Notes under the pieces: model-generated
Databases searched by the model: none
The model's input: only the letters and a program-made list of their open reading frames with translations
What the model was told of the DNA's origin: nothing
Shown here: positions 53,780 through 63,755 of the stretch, piece by piece
Layout: every line of letters starts with the position of its first letter
Numbering within the stretch: position 1 is the first letter of the stretch
Translations under genes and position numbers: made by a program
From: Pseudoips prasinana
Taxonomy: Eukaryota; Arthropoda; Insecta; Lepidoptera; Nolidae
Assembly (NCBI GenBank): GCA_951640165.1
Contig: OX621251.1
Location: 28,544,893 to 28,608,892, forward strand
DNA: 64,000 bases
Reading direction: 5' to 3'

Positions 53780-53915
53780 ATAGATAAATACTTAAATACA
53801 TAGAAAACATCCATGATCGTGCTCATCACACAAATATTTGCACTTACCGGGAGTCGAACCCAGGACCACCAGCTTCGTAGGCAGGAGCACTACCAACTAG
53901 GCTACGGTGATCGTC
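53780..53915 (-). mobile_element. tRNA-derived SINE
   Basis: On the - strand GATCACCGTAGCCTAGTTGG is an A-box-bearing start (TAGCCTAGTTGG matches the A-box consensus) and CCTGGGTTCGACTCCCGG is a clean B-box. The body TCATGGATGTTTTCTATGTA and the spacing fit a tRNA-headed SINE. Confidence 0.75.
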
Positions 53916-53959
53916 GTAATATAAAATCGTCGTCGTATAAAATTGATAGATATTATAAT

Positions 53960-54312
53960 GTCCTCCCGGCTGAATTTCGGTTACGGCAGCCAGTCTCAAT
54001 GGAGCTTACCTAACTGCGCTGGACACATTATAGTGCAAAAGTGTGTGTGCAAACACAGGGGCACTTTTTATCCATCACCCTCAAGATCCGATGGGACGAC
54101 TAGCGACACGACCGGAAAGAGAGTAGGTACAACACCGACGGTTTTACGTGGTCTTCGAGGCTCGGGATTGTAACACCGCTAACTCCCAGACTTAAACTAA
54201 AACTGAGAAATTTATTTTTTCGGAAAAATCCCAAATTATCACTTTTTGGACTAACTCGGGATTAGAACTCAGGACCTCATTATCTGCGGAACACGCTACC
54301 GCTAGACCAAAA
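53960..54312 (+). repeat. dispersed repeat H, full copy
   Basis: It runs from TCCTCCCGGCTGAATTTCGG to GGACCTCATTATCTGCGGAA and CGCTACCGCTAGACCAA, colinear with 37535-37880. The tRNA-like end lost its B-box exactness (GGGATTAGAACTCAGG). Confidence 0.75.
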
Positions 54313-54339
54313 AAGCATATTATATATAAAATATATAGG

Positions 54340-54490
54340 AACTGTTTGTCTAGTGATTATCCTGACTCCTTAGCCAGAGACACAGGACAGATCTTTGTTT
54401 AATGATCACATTTAATGCGCCAGAGTGTAATTTAACTATAATTTTATATAAGTTTAGAAACACAAGTATATTTATCAGTTGTTTGGTTGC
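54340..54490 (+). mobile_element. tRNA-derived SINE, family L, degraded head
   Basis: GTCTAGTGATTATCCTGACT, ACACAGGACAGATCTTTGTT and AAACACAAGTATATTTATCA match the 43845 and 54966 copies. Confidence 0.6.
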
Positions 54491-54491
54491 G

Positions 54492-54580
54492 TGGGACATA
54501 TTATAATTATGTCCCACGCAGATGGCTAACCTCTATATAGACTGAACGCCGTGGCCAAAATTCGGCTAGGAGGACATTAT
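54492..54580 (-). repeat. dispersed repeat H, short inverted piece
   Basis: GTCCCACGCAGATGGCTAAC, then CGTGGCCAAAATTCGGCTAG and GAGGACA, identical in layout to 51755-51825. Confidence 0.75.
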
Positions 54581-54586
54581 TACATA

Positions 54587-54970
54587 CTAGCTGTCCCCCG
54601 CGGTTTTCATCATTACAGCTTAAATAAGTCCACTGCTGGACAAGCCTCCCTCAAGAATCATCTTGAGGGGATATGCCATAATCGCCACGCTTGGCAGGCG
54701 GGTTGGCGATCGCTGTATGATGGTCGTAGTACTCAGAAGGAAGCTGCTTCCCGTCCTCTGGTAGATATTCCCTCGGGTCGACTTCTACGCCCCCCACGGG
54801 ATGAGATGGGGTGATGATATTCTGATTCTGATATTTGTCGCCGTCAACGGTTTTACCCACGACAAATTTTATAATAATATAGCCTTTGTGTTAACCCAGG
54901 GTATCAGCTAAATACATACCAAAATCACTGCAGCCGTTTAGACGTGAAGAAGTTACAAACATACACACTC
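54587..54970 (-). mobile_element. Helitron-like element split by a family J insertion
   Basis: CTAGCTGTCCCCCGCGGTTTT (54587-54607) is the inverted 3' end. After the insertion the sequence resumes ACCCACGACAAATTTTATAA and continues through GTGTTAACCCAGGGTATCAG and AGCCGTTTAGACGTGAAG. The 5' end is cut by a SINE. Confidence 0.8.
54608..54847 (-). mobile_element. RTE-like fragment (family J) inserted with 7-bp target duplication
   Basis: The insert is the inverted family J element, from CATCATTACAGCTTAAATAA to TCTGATATTTGTCGCCGTCAA. CGGTTTT occurs on both sides (54601-54607 and 54848-54854), and removing one copy plus the insert restores the Helitron text. The - strand frame again encodes REYLPEDGKQLPSEYY. 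Confidence 0.85.
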
Positions 54971-55135
54971 CTTAGCCAGACACAGGACAAATCTTTGTTT
55001 AATGATCACATTTATTCGTCTTGCGTCTGAGTGTAATATAACTATAATATTATATAAGTTTAGAAACACACGTATATTTATCAGTTGTTTGGTTGCCAAT
55101 GTGAGTATATTTAGGCTCTGCTTAGTTTGGGATCA
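54966..55135 (+). mobile_element. tRNA-derived SINE, family L, with family 1 type 3' block
   Basis: CAGACACAGGACAAATCTTTG and GTCTGAGTGTAATATAACTA lead to TTTAGGCTCTGCTTAGTTTGG, a 3' block shared with family 1. The two SINE families therefore share a 3' module. Confidence 0.65.
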
Positions 55136-55587
55136 TAATCATTTGGAATTATCTATAACAGATTATTTTTATTGAGAATTAGTATTAAAAACCTAATAAA
55201 GTTTTGCAAAATGGTTGAAAAACTTTATTAAATTAAATATTAACCGAAATTAAATGACAATTCTATACGACTAAATATAAATCACAGTTCAATCTATTTG
55301 TATTACATTAAATTAAATTTGAATTAAATATATAGTTGACTTGTAATAGTACAATCCATGTCTATTTAGATGCGTTTTTTAGGAAGACTGTGTTCATAAA
55401 AACCGTGTCTTAAATTCTTTTTATGAATATTGGGTAAAAATAAGGTCACCAGAACTAATATAAGAGGGCTAACTTAGTGTGATAAACACATGTTATATGT
55501 GTGGAATATTATAATAAATATAATATATATAAATATATATATTTGCCTGTATATTTGGTTGTCGACTAATTCGCATAAAGAAAACGA
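55136..55587. other. unassigned AT-rich sequence
   Basis: A TATAATATATATAAATATAT stretch lies near 55520. No gene. Confidence 0.35.
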
Positions 55588-55836
55588 GCAAAGGCCAAGT
55601 GCGAGTCAAACTCGCGCACGAAGGGTTCCGTACCCTTATCTATAAAACGAGCAAAAATTTCACGTTTGTTGTATGGGAGCCCCCTTAAATATTTATTATA
55701 TTTTTTAGTATTTCTTGTTATAGCGTTAACAGAAATACATCATCTGTGAAAATGTCAACTATCTAACTCTAACAGTTCATGAGATACAGCCTGGTGACAG
55801 ACGGACAGACAGACAGTTACATATTCAGTTACAGAT
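55588..55836 (+). repeat. dispersed repeat G, left part
   Basis: GGCCAAGTGCGAGTCAAACT, CACGTTTGTTGTATGGGAGC and GACAGACGGACAGACAGACA run up to the start of the LINE. The missing right end is at 61243-61292. Confidence 0.8.
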
Positions 55837-56373
55837 TCCGTTGCTCGCGACGGGCGCGCGAACACATGTTTTACCGAGCTCCGCGTCATAAATTAACAAA
55901 AAAATTGTTTAAGTTATTAAATTATTACAATACCACATACACCCAATAAATACTATATTATCTATAAAGTGACAGTGTTTAATCGAATAAATCTGTGAAT
56001 ATAAGTGAAAAAATAATCATTTAGGTATGTAATTCCCTAAATAAACAAAACCTAAACCATAAAAATAATAATTAACATATCAACAGTGTTAAAATTACTA
56101 TAAACTTTATTTACCTACAGTTTATTATAAACACATTTCTCCCAAAATTAATACAAAACAGTAACTTTTAACAAATATCAATAATAGCGATAACATAACC
56201 AGAGTGACTCAGTACAAAACAAGCAAGCTGCCGATGAATCATCCAACGTGCCCAATCACCTGCTTTGTTACCTTATATGGTGGCGAAATAACGCACAAGA
56301 CAAAGTACCTATTATTCGAAGAACGTAACTCTAAGTAAGAAGCACATATTTGAACATATTTGTAACTCAGCCG

Positions 56374-56432
56374 TAGCCGAGTGCGCTACGACGCCGGTCA
56401 CCAATACTTCGCAGCGAATCCGAGTTCGAGTC
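56374..56432 (+). promoter_or_regulatory. tRNA-like segment with A-box and B-box in the LINE leader
   Basis: TAGCCGAGTGCG (56374-56385) fits the pol III A-box, and GAGTTCGAGTC (56422-56432) fits the B-box, 37 bases apart. It lies about 80 bases upstream of ORF1. It could be a captured SINE head or tRNA relic, or a chance match. Confidence 0.4.
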
Positions 56433-56509
56433 AGGGCAAGATACAAATAAGTTAGAATTTTTTATTTTTGTTACTTTTTGTTTTTTGTAAGCTTGCCAAA
56501 TATCTTAAA

Positions 56510-57784
56510 ATGGATAATAACATGAATAACAATATTACTATGCGCCAGAAAAATAAAAAGCTTACTTCATCATGCGATCAATTATGCCTGTCAAATTCAT
56601 CATCATCGTGTGATGTGTCAATTGCAGACAGTTTACCAGAAATTACATCAAATTACGAGAGCGATTACATTATGGAATTAAAAAGCAAAATAAATAATCT
56701 TAAAAATGAACTTGAGAGTGCACACCAACAAATTGAGGAATTGCTTCTCGAAAATACATCTCTAAAAAATAATACCAAGAATCAAGAAAAAAAGATAACA
56801 TATTTAAAAACAATATGTGTAAATACTCCACAAAGTTCTGACTCAAGACGGAAACGACGTAAAACCTGTAGCAAAACTATAGATTTCGAAAAAGATGTAA
56901 TTGAGACTGAAATTCAAGAGGATATTCAAAAACCTAAGGATTTTCCATGCATAACATCACAACCCGACCTGCAGGTGATGAATTATAGTAAGACCCAAGA
57001 CAATACAAATTACAACACCCAACAATTTCCCGTAGTACCTAATGTTATACATAGTGCGGTAGTATCAAACACTAATATAAGCCCTAAAATATTGATATTA
57101 GGTGACGCACAAGTGCGAGGTCTGTCACACTTTCTTATCAAGAGCAGACAAGATAAGTGGAATGACTGTTATAATATTTCAGCTATTACAAAGCCTGGTG
57201 CATCGTGCTCTCAAATAGTACAAAATGTTCAACTGTTCAACTCGCTAACCAAAAATGATATTGTAATTCTCTCAGTTGGTAGTAACGATAGAAATCCATC
57301 TTTACTTTGCAAAGAATTGTGTATAGCACTCAATGAACTTAAGATCTGTAAACAAGTTTTTCTACTTAGTGTTCAGTATAATCCATACTTGAATGAAAAA
57401 ATGCTCAACCAAAGTATGAAAATTGTATGTAATAACTTTTCAAATTGTACATTTATTGACATCAGTGAACTATCGTATCATAACCGTTTTCTTCAACGAA
57501 GACAAAATAATCGTACCTATTTGTATCATCTTAGTTTTAAATTGAATGTCCAAATTGACTTATACGACTACACTGACAAATTCATTAAAAATAAAAAGCT
57601 ATATATATCTTGTAAAAATGCTCTACCTGCTTTAAAAATGAAATGTCATCAAAAAACGATTTTAGACTATTTTAAACCACTTAGTATGATATCAATAAGT
57701 ACCAATGTAAATGATAATTGTTCACAGATTGATAACTCTAAGTTGCCTCATGACTCTATATGTAAGGATTTTTTTCGTGACTAA
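56510..57784 (+). CDS. LINE ORF1: coiled coil, SGNH-like domain, PIP-box-like motif
   Basis: This 424-residue protein starts at the first ATG after a long T-rich tract. Residues about 50-105 form a charged heptad-rich coiled coil (ELKSKINNLKNELESAHQQI). Residues about 190-330 look like an SGNH hydrolase fold: KILILGDAQVRGLS at the block I position, ITKPGASCSQIV, and DIVILSVGSNDRNPS with the GxND of block III. The expected block I serine is alanine (GDA not GDS), so esterase activity is doubtful. Near the C-terminus QKTILDYF (residues 381-388) fits the PCNA-binding PIP-box pattern. ORF1 proteins bind element RNA and chaperone the particle; SGNH/esterase domains are known in CR1-type ORF1. ORF2 overlaps its last codons in another frame. 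The frame is uninterrupted. Confidence 0.85.
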   Translation: MDNNMNNNITMRQKNKKLTSSCDQLCLSNSSSSCDVSIADSLPEITSNYESDYIMELKSKINNLKNELESAHQQIEELLLENTSLKNNTKNQEKKITYLKTICVNTPQSSDSRRKRRKTCSKTIDFEKDVIETEIQEDIQKPKDFPCITSQPDLQVMNYSKTQDNTNYNTQQFPVVPNVIHSAVVSNTNISPKILILGDAQVRGLSHFLIKSRQDKWNDCYNISAITKPGASCSQIVQNVQLFNSLTKNDIVILSVGSNDRNPSLLCKELCIALNELKICKQVFLLSVQYNPYLNEKMLNQSMKIVCNNFSNCTFIDISELSYHNRFLQRRQNNRTYLYHLSFKLNVQIDLYDYTDKFIKNKKLYISCKNALPALKMKCHQKTILDYFKPLSMISISTNVNDNCSQIDNSKLPHDSICKDFFRD

Positions 57785-60610
57785 ATATATATTTATTCTT
57801 CATCAAAACATTAACGGATTGATTAGCAAGTCGGACTTATTAAGTATACATTTAAATGATCTTATGGAAAGTTGTAAATCAGTTGATATACTATGCTTAA
57901 CCGAGACAAATATGAATAAAAATGATCATGTACATATTAACTTGTCAAACTATGGACTCGTCACCCACTACTCTAGAAATGATAGAAATGGGGGCTCTTG
58001 TATCTTGTTGAGAAATACAATACGAGGTAAAAAAATTGATCTTGAGAAATGGTGTAAGCCAAACTTTTTAGAATGTTGCGCGGTTGAATTAAATGATCAT
58101 TCTTTGGTCATATTGTGTATGTATCGGCCTCCTAAATATGATAAAAGATCTGTAACCGCGTTTCTATCAACTCTAGACAATATTTTGGAAGAAATTTGTC
58201 TAAAAAGACAGAAAAAAACTGTATTATGTGGGGACTTCAACATAGATATGCTTAAAAGTAATTATAATTCCAACAGTTTCCTTCATATATTATTGAGCTA
58301 TAATCTAAAGCTAGGAGTCCACACTGCCACCCGCTTATGTAGTGGTACGTGTATAGACAATATCGTCCAAATATCAAAGGTTGTAAGTGTGAAATAATTG
58401 AATTAGCAGTTTCAGACCATACCGCTCAATTGTTGAAATGTCCGGTAAAGAAAACCTGTGTATTAACCCACTGGTATTTAAATAAGCGTGATTATTCAAA
58501 TGACAATATTATAACGTTTAAAAATTGTTTACAAAGTTTGACATTTAATGACATTTACCAATCTACTGAACCTAATGACGCATTTAATAAATTCCATGAC
58601 ATCTTTAAATTATTCCATGATCTGTGCTTTCCTATTAGAAAATTAAGAGTTTCAACGTGTAAGAAATCCAAATGGATCAGTAAGGGTATAAAACTTTGTT
58701 GCAAAAGAAAAAGACATATGCTATGGCAATTTCGGAAAAGGCCTAACTCCATTAATAGACAATTATTTAAAAAATATTCCAAACGACTTAAAACCATAAT
58801 CCACTTAACTCAAAAATCACAGAATGTTAATTTTATTACTATGGCAAAAAATAAAAGCAAGGCTACATGGCAAGTAATAAACAAATTTAAGAGTAATAAA
58901 CTTACCGAAGGGATACAACAAATTATTATTGACAATACAAAAATCACTGAACCTAAGCTTATAGCACAATTCTTCAACAACTTTTTTATTGACGAGATCG
59001 AATCTAAATCCAATAATAATAGCGCTAATTTAAAACTTGACTTTTATCGCGATTCAATATTTTTAAAGCCGACTACTCCCCATGATATTGATAAAATAAT
59101 TCATTCATTGAACAACACAAAAAGCTCTGGGTATGATGACATTAGTACACACACAATTAAGTCAGTATCAATAATTATTGCACCCGTATTAAGCCATGTT
59201 ATAAATTTATGCATAGAATATGGGGTTTTTCCTGATAGAATGAAATTATCTGTTATAAAACCTCTATATAAAAAAGGTAATAAACAGGATCCTGGCAATT
59301 ACAGACCCATAGCACTTCTACCAATTTTCTCAAAAATTTTTGAGAAAATTATATACAGTTACTTCAATTCATTTCTTGAACAAAACGATATTTTAGTGGG
59401 AGAACAATATGGATTTCGGCAACATAAGAATATTAATATGGCCATATACCGGTTATTTGAAACGGTAATCACAAATATTGACAAAAGACGTCAGACGGCA
59501 GCCTTGTTCATGGATATGAGCAAAGCTTTTGATTTTGTAGATCGTAAAATTTTGCTTGATAAGCTGGAAAGATACGGCATTAGAGGCAACCCTCTTGATC
59601 TCATTAAATCCTATTTAACTGATAGAAAACAGTTAACTAAAATCCATAGGATAAATATAAAGTCAAAAACTGAAGAATCCTACGAATCTACTCAAAGAAT
59701 CATTAATTATGGTGTACCCCAAGGGAGCATATTAGGCCCTCTACTGTTCCTCATCTATATAAATGACATGCCAACAGTAATACGTCATCCTATGGTTTTA
59801 TTTGCTGATGACTGTACAGTTATGTTTTCTGAGAGTGATAATATGACAATCGAAAGAGAGATCAATGACAGCCTCGTCAGTATTATTGACTGGCTTAGGA
59901 AAAATAATTTAATCATAAATTTCGTTAAAACCAAACTCATGACATTCGAACAAAGGACTAATCACGCCAAACTAGACATAAAATATGAAAATAATCAAAT
60001 TGCAGAGACTAGTGCTACCTCATTTTTAGGGCTTAAAATAGACAGAGATATGACGTGGAAGTCCCATACTGAGACTATCTGTAAAAGACTAAGCCAGTTC
60101 TCGTATGCTTTGTATAACTTGTCCAAGGTAGTAGATCAGGCAACAGCAATCACGGCTTATCATGCTTACGTCACATCTACCTTACGTTACGCAATTATAT
60201 ATTGGGGCAATTCCACGAACAGGGAAATAGTTTTCAGAGCTCAAAAAAGGTGCTTGAGAGCAATATGCGGAATAAAATGCACTGACAGTTGCAAGCCTTT
60301 CTTTTTGAGCCTTGGTATTCTTACCATGCCATGTTTATATATCTACGAGGTGGCCTTATTCGTTAAAAAAAACCTTTTTTTGTTTGATACATTAAATAGT
60401 AAACGACACATAAATAAAATACGATTCAGACCGCATAAAAAAACGGTTTATAACAATAACTTTTTAGGTATGGCCCCTAAGATATATAATAAATTACCAA
60501 CCCCTATTCTTTCCGAAACTGATCTTCTAAAATTTAAAAAGAATTTGTCTAATTTTTTAATACATAAGGCATACTATACAATAACAGAATACTTATTGGA
60601 TAAAACATAG
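57750..60610 (+). pseudogene. LINE ORF2: APE endonuclease and reverse transcriptase, one frameshift
   Basis: The endonuclease part (57750-58397) has LHQNING, CLTETNM, GGSCILLRN, CGDFNIDM and TCIDNIV. The frame shifts once at about 58362-58385, consistent with loss of one base, and the next frame (58349-60610) continues with VSDHTAQ, the last endonuclease motif. The reverse transcriptase follows: KSSGYDDIS, GNYRPIALLPIFSKIFEKII, FMDMSKAFDFVD (motif A), GVPQGSILGPLLFLIYIND (motif B), FADD (motif C), FLGLKIDRDMTW, then a C-terminal YWGNS...KRCLRAI region and IYNKLPTPIL. There is no RNase H. The start is taken as the ATG at 57750, inside the end of ORF1. All catalytic motifs are present, so the break may be the only inactivating change in ORF2. 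Confidence 0.88.
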
Positions 60611-60845
60611 TTGACATTTATTTTTCATATTTCCAATGTTTTTATGTTCCGACTTGTGTGTCAATTACGTAATTTAATTGTTAATTAAGGTTTATATAAA
60701 TTATTTAAGGTGACATTGATTTAAGTACATTGTCTTTTTTTTTATAATTTCTGACATTTTGACATAATGATAAGCATGTATTTCTTAATTATGACATTAA
60801 TTTTGTAGTATTTATTATGGTAATGACATTTCTTTTTATATATTA

Positions 60846-61090
60846 CTAGTGGCCCCGTACGTGCTTCGCTACGTATAAGGCATAGTATTAAAAAATGATT
60901 ATTAAGTTCATTTATTCATACAAAAAATATTTTAAATTGCTTTAACAAAACTTTTTTTAAATTTTGTCTACGTACAAACCTTCCCTGGACTCCCACGAAT
61001 AATTCAAGACCAAAATTAGCCAAATCGGTAAAGGCGTTGTTGAGTTATAACATTACAACGAAAAGTGGCATTGATTTTTATATATATAGA
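60846..61090 (-). mobile_element. Helitron-like element inside the LINE 3' UTR, 245 bp
   Basis: Left edge CTAGTGGCCCCGTACGTGCTT after TA; right edge TTTTTATATATATAGA before T. Both match the inverted Helitron termini (CTAG end and TC start). The body CAAACCTTCCCTGGACTCCC resembles no coding sequence. It is younger than the LINE copy. Confidence 0.82.
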
Positions 61091-61242
61091 TTTTCTAATT
61101 TACTATTAATTATGTCATTACATCTTTAAAAATTGCATGCCCTCACCGGCTAGACATAGTGATCTTCACATTTGTATGACACCATAAAATGTATTAATGT
61201 ACCTGTGTTTGCAATTAATAAATTGATTTGATTTGATTTGAT

Positions 61243-61292
61243 ACATCCAGTAATAGTGTTCCGTTTTACCCTTTGGGTACGGGACCCTAAAA
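61243..61292 (+). repeat. dispersed repeat G, right part
   Basis: AGTAATAGTGTTCCGTTTTA and CCCTTTGGGTACGGGACCCT complete the repeat interrupted by the LINE. Confidence 0.8.
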
Positions 61293-62996
61293 AAAGATTT
61301 TGAGTTTTTAGGTAAATCTGATTATTTGAACAGTCAGCTAGTCAATCTGTAAACATTCCTTTTAAAAGCGACCTAGGAATAAGTAGGCATATATATTTTC
61401 CCCATTGGATTAATTAATTTAGTATGTTAATAATAATATAATAATAATAATAATTCTTTATTTCAGAACAACGTAGGCTCCACTGTGTTAGTAACATATT
61501 GTCTTAAAATATGTTAGTAACTTAATATGCTAGTTTTAGTAGGTTAGTAATGTTTTACTTATTCTATGTTCATACTTATAAGCTAATTTTAATTGACTGA
61601 TATATTAATAATTTTTAATATCTCTGTTCTTGTAATTTTTTTAGTGTATTATATATTAATTAAATATTAACTCTTCACAAAATTAGGTAGAGTGAATATT
61701 CCAGGGAACTTTGAATGGACCGAGATTGAAAGAAAAATTGTTGTGGGGTATTTTTTGGCCCACTTATTTAAGTAAGTTATTTTGTAATTAAATTGACAGT
61801 GAGGACATAAAGAGAGAAACTACTTAGATATGAATAATAATATAAAGTCCTAGTCTCCATTAAGATTAGTCACTGTAGCGGAAATAACGACGAAAGCACA
61901 ATTATTGTTAAAGTATATCAAGGTAATTGACACCACGAGTTGTGTATATTTCTGTCTACTATACATTGACCTGGTTATTGTAAACTTGACATTTGAAATG
62001 AATGTGAGAACTCCAATATGTTCCGTTTGCTCGAAACTCAATAATAAAACCCAACAACAAACAAAGCTAAGTACCTACTTACTTCTAAATTAAAACGTTA
62101 ACGAAATCCGAAAATACGACGAAAATTTCATTTTTCCATTCCATTGCGTTCTCACAATAGAATAAGCGTTGACAAATTTTTAGATAAAAAGCTATGAATT
62201 TAGAGTTGAGAAGAAATCAAAATTTTTGGAAAATGCTTATTTCTGATTGAAATGTTTTTGTGAGATGTAACTTTTATCGTTTAGGGAGATGGGTAAACAG
62301 GTATTCTTATTTCAAATCTAGAGCTTTTACAAAGTAGAAATACAATTGGAGCTTTACGTTGTTAGATTTAAATGCTTTTAGGACATTGTCAGAAAAATAA
62401 AATAGAAGATAAAATGAAAAATTTCAACAGCCTAAGTTGAAAGTTTTAATTTAAAATAGTTGTTTGTTCAGTAAACATAGCCTAAATCTATAATATTTTT
62501 ATATGAACTTTTGATATTTTAAGTCCTTCTAGACTTATTAAAGAAATTAGATTATCGTAAGTTTCTTTACGAGCAAAATTTACCTATAAACCGAATAACT
62601 TGAATTTTATCAGTTTCCAAACAAAGTTTTTGTGTTACAACAAAACACCGATTTCAAAATCAGCAATAATGTGTAAATTAATTAAGTTATACTATAAAAT
62701 ATATTATTTGTATTTAACACTTATTAGAAAAAGAAACAAATGTATGATATAAACGTAATTTCGATATACATATGAGTAGAAGAATACCTATATATTTTAT
62801 TCATATTAAAGGTGTACCTTTTGTTAGAATAATAATTTGTATAAAATAGTTATTTCCAAAGCTATTGAAATATTGTATGATCACAATAAGTTAAATTGGC
62901 ATATAAAGTGACAAAGGAAATATGGTTCACTTAAAAACGATACTAGAATATTTATTAAATTCAAGTTTACGAGAGAGTTATAAGGTAAACTTAATA
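61293..62996. other. unassigned AT-rich sequence
   Basis: At 61430-61500, a TAATAATAATAA run plus TTCTTTATTTCAGAACAAC looks like an inverted LINE 3' end. The rest, including the open frames at 61850-62093 on both strands, is unrecognised. Confidence 0.4.
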
Positions 62997-63155
62997 ATAA
63001 TAAAACTTCTGGCAGAATTTGGCTGCAGTGGCAAACCTACCAACTGTTCATGCCACATTATAGTGCAGGAGTCTGAGCACAAGCATGGGTACCCTCCTAC
63101 CTCTATTCACTTGTATAATCCGAGGGAGAGCCATTCGAGATGACCGGGGGAGATG
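62997..63155 (+). repeat. dispersed repeat H, diverged left half
   Basis: AGAATTTGGCTGCAGTGGC, CATGCCACATTATAGTGCAG and GGGTACCCTCCTACCTC follow the order of 37535-37700 with many changes. Confidence 0.55.
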
Positions 63156-63216
63156 ATGAATCGACTGTTTGACGTCCTAACTACTAGACTCCGGGCTGTT
63201 ATTAAGTATTTTGTTG

Positions 63217-63755
63217 GTTAGAAAAAGGCTATACGACGATCTTATGGACCAGGTGGACATTGAGAGGGAACGTAGGGCGCTGGCAGTTCAATGTAACATA
63301 TTGTCTGTGCACTTTGTATATAGCAAACAAGTTAAAACCACACTTTTTAAATCTTATTGTCAAGTGTTCTACTCGTGCAGCCTCTGGACCGATTATACTC
63401 AGCGGATTATTAGCGCACTACGGGTCCAATATAATAATGGGTCCAGGATGTAGATGGGGCTGCCCCGTTTCTGCAGGGCGTCTGGCATGCTCATTTTGAT
63501 GATTTCTATGCCATCATCCGGAAAAAAATCCATCTCATTGCTCTGCAGAGTTCGGAACAGCTCCAAGTCTATCCTGTAAACCATAGCAGGGAGGTAAGAG
63601 GCTCCATTATTGTATGTTATTACTAGTAGATGTCAGACGAACATCTGTCTAGTCGCTACGTAATAAAATTACTAGCATTAGGTATAAAAACTCTTTGATT
63701 ACTAACCCACTATGGATAAAACTGGTCCGAAATAAAGATTGTTTTATATATTTAT
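63217..63755 (+). pseudogene. LINE reverse-transcriptase C-terminal fragment, same family as 25755-28553
   Basis: The frame reads VDIERERRALAVQCNILSVH, KTTLFKSYCQVFYSCSLWTD and SALRVQYNNGSRM, matching DIERERRALSVRANMIAR and SALRVQYNNAFRV in the intact ORF. A stop follows at 63451, and later pieces (MGLPRFCRASGM, RVRNSSKSIL) lie in shifted frames to about 63595. The 3' UTR has TGGTCCGAAATAAA near 63728, as in the 473-787 copy. It is 5'-truncated and inactive. Confidence 0.85.

Larger units (their letters stand above)
55836..61242 (+). mobile_element. near full-length CR1/Jockey-group LINE
   Basis: It comprises a GC-rich 5' leader (about 55836-56509), ORF1 (56510-57784), ORF2 split by one frameshift (57750-60610), and a 3' UTR broken by a Helitron, ending AATAAATTGATTTGATTTGA with TTGAT repeats (61223-61242). 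It interrupts repeat G, whose halves lie at 55588-55836 and 61243-61292. A short near-duplication (TTACATATTCAGT / ATACATCCAGT) at the two junctions is the probable target duplication. The exact 5' base is uncertain. Confidence 0.88.

Noticed and set aside
56468..56509. Extension of ORF1 upstream of the ATG at 56510
   Set aside because: The in-frame extension lacks an ATG and translates a T-rich tract; the ATG at 56510 is the natural start.
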